64,000 nucleotides of DNA. It comes from Paenibacillus sp. R14(2021) (lineage in GTDB: Bacteria; Bacillota; Bacilli; Paenibacillales; Paenibacillaceae). This document shows, in pieces, positions 26,001-34,782 of the stretch (positions are counted from its first letter, which is position 1; each line of letters begins with the position of its first letter). The translations under genes were made by a program, and so were the position numbers. The notes beneath the pieces were generated by a model that ran no database searches, was not told the origin of the DNA, and saw only the letters and a list, made by a program, of their open reading frames with translations. Location: contig NZ_CP080269.1 in assembly GCF_019431355.1 (NCBI RefSeq), positions 2,232,001-2,296,000 on the forward strand, written 5' to 3'.

Positions 26001-26405
26001 TTAACGAGGCTTTCGCAGCATGAACCGCTCCGCATTACGCGTGAAGCCGTATTTCTCATATAATCCATGCGCATCCCGCGTCCCTAGCAACCCCAGCATG
26101 CCTTCATAGTGTTCCGTGATAATTTCGATCAGCTTCTTCCCGACGCCCGTTCCCCGGTACGCTTCATCAACGTAAACATCGCACAGGTAGTACACCGTTG
26201 CTCCGTCCGTGACGATACGGGCGAAGCCAACCTGCCGATCACCATCATAAATCCCGAAGCATTCCGAATTCGCGATGGACTTCAGGATCGTTTCAACAGG
26301 ACGCTGATTCGCCCAGTAGCTCCTAGATAAGAAGCCGCAGATCGCGTCTATCTTCAGCAATGCTTTATCGTCGCTTATGAGAAAACCTTCGTAATTGTGT
26401 TCCAT
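26001..26405 (-). CDS. GNAT-family N-acetyltransferase
   Basis: 134 residues; AGGAGG 6 bases before ATG 26405. ICGFLSRSYWANQRPVETIL resembles the start of the YdfH/AAC-type GNATs; the CoA loop is DVYVDEAYRGTGVGKKLIEI, and GTRDAHGLYEKYGFTRN is motif B. Likely a small cytoplasmic acetyltransferase. Substrate unknown. Confidence 0.9.
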   Translation of the reverse strand: MEHNYEGFLISDDKALLKIDAICGFLSRSYWANQRPVETILKSIANSECFGIYDGDRQVGFARIVTDGATVYYLCDVYVDEAYRGTGVGKKLIEIITEHYEGMLGLLGTRDAHGLYEKYGFTRNAERFMLRKPR

Positions 26406-26793
26406 GAACCGCCTCCTATAACATACATTTATCCAAATAACGAAACAGCAGCAGACATGGACGAGAAATAAAGTCCTAGACTGCTACTCTTTTATTAAAT
26501 GCTATCATTCCCCGTTGAACATAGGCAGTCAATTACTCTGGGGCGACCGCCTTCGTGAGGTTACCTATTCCGCCACGAAATGCGCCAGGCGGTGATATGA
26601 TCGATAAACCGGGACAATGGTGTAAAGTCCCTAATTCCACATCCTCTACTAGTTCTCGCTTTCATTATTGTATAGGGAGGCCGTTCCTGCAAACCCTAAT
26701 AAAGACACAGTTGCAAACCGTGACCTGGAGAATAAGGTCTTAGACTGCCACTGTACGTATCGCTAACTTTATCCGATAGCGTTAAGTGCGACG
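26406..26793. repeat. Intergenic stretch bounded by a 22-bp direct repeat
   Basis: AATAAAGTCCTAGACTGCTACT near 26467 recurs as AATAAGGTCTTAGACTGCCACT near 26733, 19 of 22 bases the same by eye. The 240 bases between carry no convincing gene or terminal inverted repeats. The origin is unclear; it might be a decayed small insertion or a duplicated 3' flank. Confidence 0.4.
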
Positions 26794-28917
26794 TTACTGC
26801 GCGGAAATCTCGAACTTCGTGCCGGTATCCCCGGCGAAAACAATAGATCCTCCAGGGGGCAGTTCCACTTGATTCTTGTCTCCGATGACACTGAAGTAGA
26901 TGCATGTTCCCTTCTCATTATAGACGGCGAAGGAGGCGTCCGAGGACATGTTCACCTTAACGATCTTGCCCCCGTCTTTGTCGCTTATCGTATACCACTC
27001 GGCGAATCCGCTCGGCGGAATGGTGACGATTAACTTCTTAGCGACGTTGATGGGCTTCACGGCGTCCTCGCTCACTAAGATTCTTCCGCCTTTATCCAGG
27101 TACTCAACCCCGTCCTGTTTAAAGAACGTTAAACCTGAGAGATCCCGCCCGTTCATTCCGGGTATTTGCAATTCGGAGACGGCCGTATTCGGGCCTGTTA
27201 TTCGCTTATCCAACACGTAACCCGGCAATTGTTTTGACACATTCAATAGGCTGGGCGGCAACACCAAATAAATAAGCGACGTATACTTTTCATTCAGCAG
27301 ATAATACTTCTTGCCGTCGCGCTGCATCCATGCTTCTTTTGTCATTGTCGGAAGATCTTGCGGCTGGAGCTTTTCGGCGGAGTACTCTGACACAGCCGTC
27401 TGCCCAAGTCCCGGCAACGAAGTGTATTGACGAATCCATAAATAGCTCCGGCCGTTCTCCTCCGTCACGAAGCTGATCATCGCATTCCCATCCGCACTCC
27501 GGAACGTGCCGTCCGCCGAATACTGGTAGATCTGGACTGGAATTTCGGATTGCTCCGAAGTGATGGACATGACACCGCCTTCGGTAATAGCGATGTTTAT
27601 CGTTGTGTCCGACGCACCATAAATACCAGCATACCTCAATACGGCCTCCGGCATATTGGACTTTACCGGTGCGCCGTACGACTTCTCAGGCTTGAATGCG
27701 GCTATTGTCCCCTTCTCCTTCATCACCTGAAGTAGAATTTCGTTTGCCAGAAGCTGGTCGTACGTGCTGCTTCCGCCCGAAGTGACGACAGCTGCCGCCA
27801 TGTCCTGCTCGGGAAGCACAACAAGCGATGAGTGATAGAGCAGCGTGTCTCCGGTTTTGGTCAGCGCCTTCATTCCGTATTCGCCGAAGGGGTACAGATT
27901 GACGCTGTCCCAGCCGAGACCGTATTCGAATGAATTGTCCGCATCGTCCGGCCACAATGGCGTCTTGTACTCGTCTTGCGCCATGGCTGCAGCCGATTTG
28001 CCGGACAAGACTTTTTCCGCTTCCCCTGTGAAAATTTGCGAGAATTGAACCAAATCTTCCGCCGTGGAATAAATGCCGCCCGTTCCAATCAAGTTGAACG
28101 TCTGGTTGGGAAGTTGTCCTTGGTACGTAGGATAATAGAGTCCCGCCATCTTCGCTGCGTTCGGAGAATCAAGCGGCGTCACCGTATTAGCCATACCCAG
28201 AGGCTCCGTAATATAGCGATGGATATAAGCGGTAAAGTCCATGCCGCTGACTCTCTCAACCAGAATCTCGGCCAACGTAAATCCGTCATTACAATAAACC
28301 GAATAAGCGCCCGGGTCTGCTTTCAGGGTCTGTCCGTTCAGTTGTTTCAGCAGTGTATCGTGGGCGTAAGTATCATTATCTTCAAATAAAACGGCGTCTG
28401 TCCCCGACGATCCGTTCAAACCGGAAGAATGATTCAGCAGCATACGCGGCGTAATCTGCTTGTAGCGTTCATCCTTCATCGTAAACTCGGGGATATACTG
28501 GACGACTGGCGTATCGAGATCGATTTTCCCTTGGTCGACCAGCTGCATGACGGCAACGGTAGTAAACATTTTACTCGTCGAGCCGATCCCGTACATCGTG
28601 TCTTTCGTTAGCGGCTTCTGTCCCTGCTCATCATTCTTGCCGGATTGACCGGATACGACGATGCGGCCATGATCGATCATGGCGTACTGCACACTGTTCG
28701 CGCCGTAAGTTTTCGTGAGGAGATCGGCCTTCTCTGATGCATCTTTTCGGGTTACTTCGTAGGTGATTGGAGCGTCGTTCGAAGACGAGTCTATTGCCGC
28801 CGTTGGCGCGGTTATCGGAACAGCGGCTGGCTCTGCCGGTGCTTTGTTGTCGTCGCAGGAGGCTAGCAGCAGACACAAAGATAGCACAGCACCCATTATC
28901 CACCGACTTTTCATCAT
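26794..28917 (-). CDS. Lipoprotein serine hydrolase, class C beta-lactamase/PBP-like, with C-terminal extension
   Basis: 707 residues from ATG 28917 (GGAAGGGAAG just upstream). A signal peptide ends in lipobox LLLASC, so it is anchored outside the membrane. The beta-lactamase/transpeptidase-like domain covers about residues 60-390: GIGSTSKMFTTVAVMQLVDQ (catalytic S-x-x-K), YCNDGFTLAEILVERVSG (Y-x-N), and a final LLYHSS motif in place of K-T-G. About 300 further residues follow, beta-rich and probably two extra domains (DUF3471-like first part). Likely esterase or D-Ala peptidase; resistance is not implied. Confidence 0.87.
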   Translation of the reverse strand: MMKSRWIMGAVLSLCLLLASCDDNKAPAEPAAVPITAPTAAIDSSSNDAPITYEVTRKDASEKADLLTKTYGANSVQYAMIDHGRIVVSGQSGKNDEQGQKPLTKDTMYGIGSTSKMFTTVAVMQLVDQGKIDLDTPVVQYIPEFTMKDERYKQITPRMLLNHSSGLNGSSGTDAVLFEDNDTYAHDTLLKQLNGQTLKADPGAYSVYCNDGFTLAEILVERVSGMDFTAYIHRYITEPLGMANTVTPLDSPNAAKMAGLYYPTYQGQLPNQTFNLIGTGGIYSTAEDLVQFSQIFTGEAEKVLSGKSAAAMAQDEYKTPLWPDDADNSFEYGLGWDSVNLYPFGEYGMKALTKTGDTLLYHSSLVVLPEQDMAAAVVTSGGSSTYDQLLANEILLQVMKEKGTIAAFKPEKSYGAPVKSNMPEAVLRYAGIYGASDTTINIAITEGGVMSITSEQSEIPVQIYQYSADGTFRSADGNAMISFVTEENGRSYLWIRQYTSLPGLGQTAVSEYSAEKLQPQDLPTMTKEAWMQRDGKKYYLLNEKYTSLIYLVLPPSLLNVSKQLPGYVLDKRITGPNTAVSELQIPGMNGRDLSGLTFFKQDGVEYLDKGGRILVSEDAVKPINVAKKLIVTIPPSGFAEWYTISDKDGGKIVKVNMSSDASFAVYNEKGTCIYFSVIGDKNQVELPPGGSIVFAGDTGTKFEISAQ

Positions 28918-29631
28918 TTGAACTTCCCTTCCGATGAATGCTTTATTTATATTAGGTTTACAAATGTGAGACCTATATGTAATACGTCTCTCCTTTTTCC
29001 AGAAATTCAATTACCTGCTTAAGCAACGTGATCATCTCTTTTAACTTCTCATCACTTTCGATATATTTGGGATAAGCAATAAGGTCTTCTCTACTGCCTT
29101 GTTATCCTAACTAGCGTGTATATTCTTCGTATCTTCTTTAGAACTTTAGAACGCTATAATTCCAAAAAACATGTTCAACTACTTCTTCAATGCGGTTACG
29201 ACTGCATTCATCCACTAGTATCATGTCACTGCCCCAAACATACTTTCCTTGCAAACATTCTCCAGTTCGTTGATTCTTTTCTGCGTGAGTCTGGACATTC
29301 TTGTATGTAAAAAATGAAGCAAATGGAATACTTCATACTCATCATCTAAGCTCTCCTTTACACGATACCTAGCCAACGCCATTATCGTAGCATATATTTA
29401 CATAATGTGTTTTCGTATCGCGAGAAACAAGAGCAACTCTATGCTGTTCTTGATCTTCTCGGTCAGCATTTGAATGATTTTGAACAGCTCGGCAGAGATT
29501 AACCGTCGCCATCTAGCGATTCACCACGTTGATGATGCTGATAGAACTGCTATAATTAGGAAAAGGCGCATGACGCCAACGATCGGCGCCTGCAGTGCTC
29601 GTAATCGAACGGGGAAAGGAAGATCGCCAAG
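28918..29631. other. 700-base gene-poor region with coding-like relics
   Basis: No intact gene. Short coding-like pieces are seen. Minus strand 29365-29237 or so: a start at MALARYRVKESLDDEYEVFH leading into MSRLTQKRINELENVCKESM. Minus strand near 29224: MILVDECSRNRIEEVVEHVF. Minus strand near 29090-28982: EDLIAYPKYIESDEKLKEMI ending ...EKGETYYI. Plus strand 29400-29502: YREKQEQLYAVLDLLGQHLN, stop. All are interrupted. They read like one or more decayed accessory genes. Confidence 0.4.
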
Positions 29632-30534
29632 ATGAATGCGTACCTGAACGAATCACCGTACGTGCACAGCGTCGGCGATGTGATCGTCAATCCGGGCTCG
29701 ATGCTGGATACGCGGAGCATCGACGATTTCGAGCTTGTCTATTTTCCCGAGGCCACGGGCACCGTCTATGAGGTGGAAGGGACGGCACATGAGCTCAGTT
29801 CGCCTTGCTTCGTCTTTACGCGCCCCGGCGTCAGCCACCGTTATTTGTTCGACCGGGAGCATACGACCCGTCATCTATTCGTTCATTTCAACTTCGAGGC
29901 GCTCCGCCGCCCCGATGAACGCTACGCTTCGCTGACGCAGTCCGCGATTCATGTCATACCGGCCCGCCACAGCAGTCTCGTTGCAGGCATTATGCAGCAG
30001 CTTGTCGTTGTCGCGGGCTATCAATCGCATCATTGGAAACAGCGGCTGTCCGACCTAACGGCCGCGGCGCTTGGCGAGCTCGCTGCCTATGCGGACCATA
30101 CGCCGGAATTTGCGGTGAGCGGCTATCCGATTCAAGTGGTGCGCGCCATCACGTATATGGAAGAGCATCTGACGGAGTCCATTACGATCGAGCAGGTCGC
30201 CCAGCAAACGGGCTGGACGCATGAGCATTTCACGCGAATCTTTGTCGCCGCCGTCGGCATGTCGCCCAAGCGGATGCTCGTCGAACGCAGGCTCCGGCTC
30301 GCGGAAGAACTGATGATGCGCGGCCAAGGCACCGTCAAGCAAATTGCGTACCGCTGCGGCTTCGGAGACGAGCATCATTTCTCCAAAATGTACAAACGCG
30401 TCCGCGGCATGACGGCGACCGAATATATGGAGCGCTGCAAGGAACCTATTTTCCGTTACACGTCGATCGGCACCGACCCGGGGCGCACGTTCGTCAACCG
30501 GCATGTTTTCGTCAATCCGGAAATCAAAAAGTAA
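29632..30534 (+). CDS. AraC-family transcriptional regulator
   Basis: 300 residues. An N-terminal cupin-type sensing domain (FELVYFPEATGTVYEVEGTA, FTRPGVSHRYLFDREH) is followed by the AraC double HTH at about 175-280: VARAITYM-type helix, SITIEQVAQQTGWTHEHFTR and GTVKQIAYRCGFGDEHHFSK. AAAGGAAG lies 9 bases before ATG 29632. The PhyH-family gene follows 91 bases later on the same strand and is the likely target. The tail after the HTH (RTFVNRHVFVNPEIKK) is a short extension. Confidence 0.92.
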   Translation: MNAYLNESPYVHSVGDVIVNPGSMLDTRSIDDFELVYFPEATGTVYEVEGTAHELSSPCFVFTRPGVSHRYLFDREHTTRHLFVHFNFEALRRPDERYASLTQSAIHVIPARHSSLVAGIMQQLVVVAGYQSHHWKQRLSDLTAAALGELAAYADHTPEFAVSGYPIQVVRAITYMEEHLTESITIEQVAQQTGWTHEHFTRIFVAAVGMSPKRMLVERRLRLAEELMMRGQGTVKQIAYRCGFGDEHHFSKMYKRVRGMTATEYMERCKEPIFRYTSIGTDPGRTFVNRHVFVNPEIKK

Positions 30535-30558
30535 CATCGTTTATCGCTTTCCATCCAT

Positions 30559-30572
30559 TGTAAACGCTGCCT
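30559..30572 (+). promoter_or_regulatory. Possible CcpA (cre) site
   Basis: TGTAAACGCTGCCT matches the cre consensus TGWAANCGNTNWCA at 12 of 14 positions. It sits between the AraC gene and the PhyH gene, consistent with catabolite control, but single matches of this quality occur by chance. Confidence 0.35.
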
Positions 30573-30625
30573 GAAATACGTCAAAATAGAAGCATAACTA
30601 CTTCTACTATGGAGGCAGAATTCAT

Positions 30626-31621
30626 ATGGCAACGTACTATACGCCTAAGTCCCGCGCGAGAGAAGACCGTTATTTGGTCAGCGTCGAGGATTATGTTCAC
30701 TACCAGCGAAACGGATTTCTAGTCGTTAGAGGCTTATTGTCAAAAGAAGACATCGCCGAGCTCTACACGCTCGCGGAAGAAACACGTCTCGGACGTGCAA
30801 AACCCGAACAATCCTATAAACCAACCAGCACGGATCCGCTGAAAGAAGAATTTAACGCCGCAACGCGTATCCACATGCTCTCCCGTTTGAATGCGGCTGC
30901 CGAACGCGGCTTGCTGCATCCCCGCGTGCTTGACGTCACCGAGGCGCTTATCGGTCCGGATGTCTATGCCGTTCAGTCCATGATGTTCCTGAATCCGCCC
31001 GGCCGCGGTGGACAAGGCTGGCACCAGGATTCCTGCTACATCAAGACGCATCCCGATACGCTGATCGGCGCCTGGATCGCGCTCGAGGAAGTCGACGAAG
31101 ACAACGGCTGCCTGTGGGTCGTTCCCGGCTCCAATCATGAGCCGGTCTATCCGCCCGCAGGAATCGGCGGCGGCAACGTGCATGCGCTGGACGCTTTCTC
31201 GAATTTGAACGGCGTGCAGAACGTCAGCCATCTCGACGACGAGGTCAACACGCTCTCGCGCATCGTGGCCAAATATCCTGCTCCGATCTCGGTACCGATG
31301 CAGCCGGGCGATGTCCTATTCTTCCATTCCCATCTATTCCATCGCTCGTACCCGAACAAAACAACCGATCGCTTCAGGCGCTCCTACGTCTGCCATTACT
31401 GCAATGCCCGTTCGTGGGTACCGTGGGATCATGACGGCTATGAAGGCGACTCCGGCAACTACCGCCAAATTCTGGCCCGAGGCCGTACGCACTTGCCCTA
31501 TGCGGCACCAGCCTTCGGAACGGAAGTTTACTTGTATGACGGCGCCGAGACAGATGGAAGCGTCAGTATGATGGGCATGGACAACGGCATGATGATGCCG
31601 GTCGTTACGAAGAAATCCTAA
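30626..31621 (+). CDS. Phytanoyl-CoA dioxygenase (PhyH)-family Fe(II)/2-oxoglutarate oxygenase
   Basis: 331 residues. The facial triad is visible: GWHQDSCYIKTHPDT (H-x-D, about residues 132 and 134) and the distal His in FFHSHLFHRSYPNKTTDRFR (near 238), with Arg downstream to bind 2-oxoglutarate. IALEEVDEDNGCLWVVPGSN is a PhyH signature. PhyH enzymes hydroxylate varied small molecules (phytanoyl-CoA, ectoine, secondary metabolites, sugar-linked compounds). Paired with an AraC regulator in Paenibacillus-like genomes it may act in carbohydrate or natural-product metabolism; substrate unknown. Confidence 0.92.
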   Translation: MATYYTPKSRAREDRYLVSVEDYVHYQRNGFLVVRGLLSKEDIAELYTLAEETRLGRAKPEQSYKPTSTDPLKEEFNAATRIHMLSRLNAAAERGLLHPRVLDVTEALIGPDVYAVQSMMFLNPPGRGGQGWHQDSCYIKTHPDTLIGAWIALEEVDEDNGCLWVVPGSNHEPVYPPAGIGGGNVHALDAFSNLNGVQNVSHLDDEVNTLSRIVAKYPAPISVPMQPGDVLFFHSHLFHRSYPNKTTDRFRRSYVCHYCNARSWVPWDHDGYEGDSGNYRQILARGRTHLPYAAPAFGTEVYLYDGAETDGSVSMMGMDNGMMMPVVTKKS

Positions 31622-31711
31622 GGCTCGAAACGAAGAGAAGCAGCTATTGCCTGGGCGGAAGCTCGAGAATAGCTGCTTTTGCCGTAGAAACGGATAATTT
31701 CTATCGTCCCA

Positions 31712-31822
31712 TTGACATCACGTTGATCTGCACGTATTATTATCTTTAATTAAAGATATTTTAGATCACATTGGTTTGTTGTCGGTACGCAGGTTCTGCT
31801 CTAATATCTTGAATTAAAGATG
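31712..31822 (+). promoter_or_regulatory. Tandem promoters with MhqR-like palindromes
   Basis: P1: TTGACA (31712-31717), 17 bases, TATTAT (31735-31740), immediately followed by the perfect 18-bp palindrome TATCTTTAATTAAAGATA (31741-31758). P2: TTGTCG, 17 bases, TAATAT (31802-31807), overlapped by TATCTTGAATTAAAGATG (31805-31822). The ATCT-n-n-AATT-n-n-AGAT layout matches that of the MhqR quinone-sensor operator as I recall it from B. subtilis, and the next gene is an mhqD homologue. The leader from P2 to ATG 32040 is about 220 bases with nothing else obvious. Confidence 0.65.
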
Positions 31823-32039
31823 ATTAAACAAAAGAAACTCATACGGGAACCTGCCAGTCAGCTTATTCGCTGCTTCCTGCATCCCCAACCTGCATTCTTC
31901 GTGACGAGCTAATCTTGGCAAGGAACGATAATTGATGCAAGCCTGGGCTATACTCTATCTAGAGGAAAATGTTCGCAGGCCATCGTCTTCGGCGGACGCA
32001 GCGGTTCCCGTCATCCAACCATCATTAGGAGGCGTAATT

Positions 32040-32651
32040 ATGAAACATATTTTCCAAGAAGGCAACGATCCGAGCGCACCGGTATTACTCCTGCTCCACG
32101 GTACGGGCGGTACGGAGCACGACCTGCTGTCGCTAGCCGAAATCATCTCTCCTTCTTCGTCTGTGCTTAGCGTTAGAGGCAATGTGCTCGAGAACGGCAT
32201 GCCCCGCTTCTTCCGCAGACTCGCTGAAGGCATCTTCGACGAAGCGGATTTGAAGTTCCGGACGACGGAGCTGAACGATTTCCTTGACGAAGCTGCCGTT
32301 AAATACGGCTTCGATCGGCAAAATGTCGTTGCAGTCGGCTATTCCAACGGTGCCAATATCGCAGGAAGCCTGCTGTTCCACTACGCGGATGCCCTGCAAG
32401 GCGCGATTCTGCATCACCCTATGGTTCCGCTGCGCGGACTCGCGCTGCCGGACTTGACGGGCAAGCCGATCTTCATCGGGGCAGGCACGAACGATCCGAT
32501 CTGCTCAGCCGCTGAAACAGACGAGCTGCAGTCACTGCTCGAAGGAGCCGGAGCCTCCGTGACCGTGCACTGGGAGAGCTTCGGACACAAGCTGTCCGCA
32601 TCCGAGGTTCATCAAGCGGCAGCTTGGTTCAAGGCAGCTTTCCAATCCTAA
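32040..32651 (+). CDS. mhqD: MhqD-like alpha/beta-hydrolase (carboxylesterase)
   Basis: 203 residues from ATG 32040, seven bases after AGGAGG; a longer in-frame start at 31932 lies in the leader. Phospholipase/carboxylesterase family: LLLHGTGGTEHDLLSLAEII, nucleophile elbow VAVGYSNGANIAG (G-Y-S-N-G), the Asp in IGAGTNDPIC, and the His in FGHKLSASE. In B. subtilis MhqD belongs to the MhqR regulon induced by quinones, catechol and diamide. Operator palindromes upstream agree. Followed 6 bases later by a flavin reductase gene, probably one transcript. Confidence 0.85.
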   Translation: MKHIFQEGNDPSAPVLLLLHGTGGTEHDLLSLAEIISPSSSVLSVRGNVLENGMPRFFRRLAEGIFDEADLKFRTTELNDFLDEAAVKYGFDRQNVVAVGYSNGANIAGSLLFHYADALQGAILHHPMVPLRGLALPDLTGKPIFIGAGTNDPICSAAETDELQSLLEGAGASVTVHWESFGHKLSASEVHQAAAWFKAAFQS

Positions 32652-32657
32652 GCGAAG

Positions 32658-33281
32658 ATGGTGAGGCAGATGATTTCGATCGACCCTTTAACGCAGCAGG
32701 AGCGCGACAATTACAAGTTCATGATCGGCAGCATAATTCCGCGCCCGATTGCTTGGGTAACGACACAGACTGCATCCGGCATCGTCAACGCGGCGCCGTT
32801 CAGCTACTTCAACATCGTAACCTCCAATCCGCCGATGATCTCCGTATCGGTTCAGCGCAGGAACGGCGCGATGAAAGATACGGCACGGAACGCTGAGGCA
32901 TCCGGTGAGCTCGTCGTGCACATCCCGAACGAACACAACGTCCGGCAGATGAATCAGACAGCCGCCTCGCTCGGACCGGAAGCAAGCGAAGTCGAATACA
33001 CAGGTTTGACGCTCGTGCCAAGCAGCAAAGTAGGCGTTCCCGGATTAGCCGAAGCCAGCATCCGCATGGAATGCGTTGTTGAACAGATCCTTCCGCTGGG
33101 CGGAACCGGCGATGGCCCCGGCTGCGATCTGATTATCGGCAGAGTCGTCCAGTTCCATATCGCCGACGAGCTCTATGATGCTGCCGGCCATGTGGATGCG
33201 GAGAAGCTTCGCCCTGTCAGCCGGCTTGCCGGCACCAGCTACGCCAAGCTCGGCGATATCTTCGCTTTAGAACGGCCTTAG
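32658..33281 (+). CDS. Flavin reductase-like (FMN-binding split barrel) protein
   Basis: 207 residues (203 if translation starts at ATG 32670; GGTGAGG lies between the two). RDNYKFMIGSIIPRPIAWVT, GIVNAAPFSYFNIVTSNPPM and MISVSVQRRNGAMKDTARNA are the DIM6/NTAB family motifs that bind FMN. Such proteins supply reduced flavin to monooxygenases or reduce flavin/iron; some act in aromatic catabolism. Located directly after mhqD, suggesting a joint response to quinone-type electrophiles. Terminated at 33303-33326. Confidence 0.88.
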   Translation: MVRQMISIDPLTQQERDNYKFMIGSIIPRPIAWVTTQTASGIVNAAPFSYFNIVTSNPPMISVSVQRRNGAMKDTARNAEASGELVVHIPNEHNVRQMNQTAASLGPEASEVEYTGLTLVPSSKVGVPGLAEASIRMECVVEQILPLGGTGDGPGCDLIIGRVVQFHIADELYDAAGHVDAEKLRPVSRLAGTSYAKLGDIFALERP

Positions 33282-33302
33282 CCGTCGTACATGATACGCT
33301 TC

Positions 33303-33326
33303 AGCCCGCGGAAACGCGGGCTTTTT
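33303..33326 (+). terminator. Terminator of the mhqD operon
   Basis: AGCCCGCG, loop GAAA, CGCGGGCT, then TTTT: a textbook tetraloop terminator 22 bases after the flavin reductase stop. Confidence 0.92.
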
Positions 33327-33430
33327 ACATGGCCCAGGTTGCGGTTTGGCCGCATTCAGGGTACTATCTTAACATTAAGCAAAGGGCAAGCTGCCTTGAT
33401 TATCGCAGGAGAGGAAATGAATGAACGATC

Positions 33431-34621
33431 ATGATCATTAAACCTAGAACACGCGGATTTATTTGTACGACTGCACATCCGACAGGCTGTGCCGCGCAGG
33501 TACAAGAGCAAATTAATTACGTCAAGGAGCATCCGTCCATCCAAGGCCCGCGCAATGTGCTCGTAATCGGCGCTTCCGCAGGCTACGGCCTGGCATCCCG
33601 CATCGTGGCTGCATTCGGCGCAGGCGCCAATACGGTTGGTATCTACCGCCATAGCGAGAGCAAGGCCGGACGTACCTCTTCGGCAGGCTGGTATAACTCC
33701 GCAGCCTTCGAGCAAGCCGCGCAGCAGGCAGGATTGAAGTCGTACAGCGTGACAGGCGATGCCTTCTCCGCGGAAACGAAGGCAAAAGCAATCGAGCTGA
33801 TCCGCAAAGAGCTTGGACAAGTGGATTTGGTCGTCTATAGCGTCGCTTCGGCGCGCAGAACCGATCCCGTTACCGGCGAAACATCGAATTCCGTGCTTAA
33901 GCCGCTCGGCGGCACGTACACGAACAAGACCGTCAATTTCCACAGCGGCGAAGTAACGAGCATCTCGATTGAACCCGCTACGGAACAGGAAACGAAAGAA
34001 ACCGTTGCTGTTATGGGCGGCGACGACTGGCAGCAGTGGATTGACGCGCTCCGCGAGGGCGGCGTGCTTGCAGACGGCGCGACGACGATTTCGTATTCCT
34101 ACATCGGCTCGCAAATTACGCAGGCGATTTATCGCGAAGGTACGATCGGTCAAGCCAAGGACCATCTGGAAGCGACCGCGAAATCACTTAACGAGCAGCT
34201 CTCCTCGAACGGCGGACGTGCTTTCGTCACAGTCAGCAAAGCGCTCGTTACGCAGTCCAGCTCCGCGATCCCTGTCGTACCGCTCTATATTTCCGCGCTC
34301 TATAAGGTCATGAAGGAGAAAGGCATTCATGAAGGCTGCATCGAGCAGACCTATCGCCTCTTCTCGGAGCGGCTGTACGCGGGCGGCGAAGTGCCTGTTG
34401 ATGCCGAAGGACGCATTCGAATCGACGACTGGGAGCTTCGCGAGGACGTACAGGCTGAAGTGGCGAGCCTCTGGGAGGCCGTGACGACCGAGAATATCGA
34501 GCAGCTGACTGACCTTGCCGGTTACCGCAAGGAGTTCTTCCAGCTGTTCGGTTTCGAGACGGACGGCGTGGACTATGAAGCGGATGTCGAGCCTCAAGTC
34601 GACGTTCCGAACGTCATCTAA
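33431..34621 (+). CDS. fabV: Trans-2-enoyl-ACP/CoA reductase FabV
   Basis: 396 residues. The FabV opening MIIKPRTRGFICTTAHPTGC is followed by VLVIGASAGYGLASRIVAAF (nucleotide site), VVYSVASARRTDPVTGE, and the catalytic Y-x8-K in YREGTIGQAK; the C-terminus with FFQLFGFETDGVDYEADV is the FabV tail. NADH-dependent reduction of the enoyl double bond in fatty-acid synthesis; FabV enzymes are usually resistant to triclosan, unlike FabI. The only possible start is ATG 33431, whose ribosome site (AGGAGAGG) is distant (about 16 bases). Confidence 0.95.
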   Translation: MIIKPRTRGFICTTAHPTGCAAQVQEQINYVKEHPSIQGPRNVLVIGASAGYGLASRIVAAFGAGANTVGIYRHSESKAGRTSSAGWYNSAAFEQAAQQAGLKSYSVTGDAFSAETKAKAIELIRKELGQVDLVVYSVASARRTDPVTGETSNSVLKPLGGTYTNKTVNFHSGEVTSISIEPATEQETKETVAVMGGDDWQQWIDALREGGVLADGATTISYSYIGSQITQAIYREGTIGQAKDHLEATAKSLNEQLSSNGGRAFVTVSKALVTQSSSAIPVVPLYISALYKVMKEKGIHEGCIEQTYRLFSERLYAGGEVPVDAEGRIRIDDWELREDVQAEVASLWEAVTTENIEQLTDLAGYRKEFFQLFGFETDGVDYEADVEPQVDVPNVI

Positions 34622-34730
34622 TCTAAGTCAAGGTACAACACAAAAACCGGATCCCTCTCATCGAGGGGCTTCGGCCTTCCTTAGTTTTGCATGAGCGGCT
34701 TGCGAGCCTGTTGTCCGTCAAATAATGACC

Positions 34731-34782
34731 AAAAAAAGATGATCCCCTCAGAGCCATTCGCTCTTTGGGGATCATTTTTTTA
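34731..34782. terminator. Bidirectional terminator, fabV / NUDIX
   Basis: GATGATCCCC (34738-34747) pairs with GGGGATCATT (34767-34776), flanked by A7 on the left and T7 on the right, so it ends transcription from both convergent genes. The NUDIX stop codon lies in its T-run. Confidence 0.92.

Noticed and set aside
31932..32040. Longer N-terminus for the mhqD-like gene
   Set aside because: The extra residues are not conserved-looking and AGGAGG is placed for ATG 32040.
33356..34165. 269-residue minus-strand open frame
   Set aside because: Antisense shadow of fabV; Arg/His/Cys-rich with no family features.
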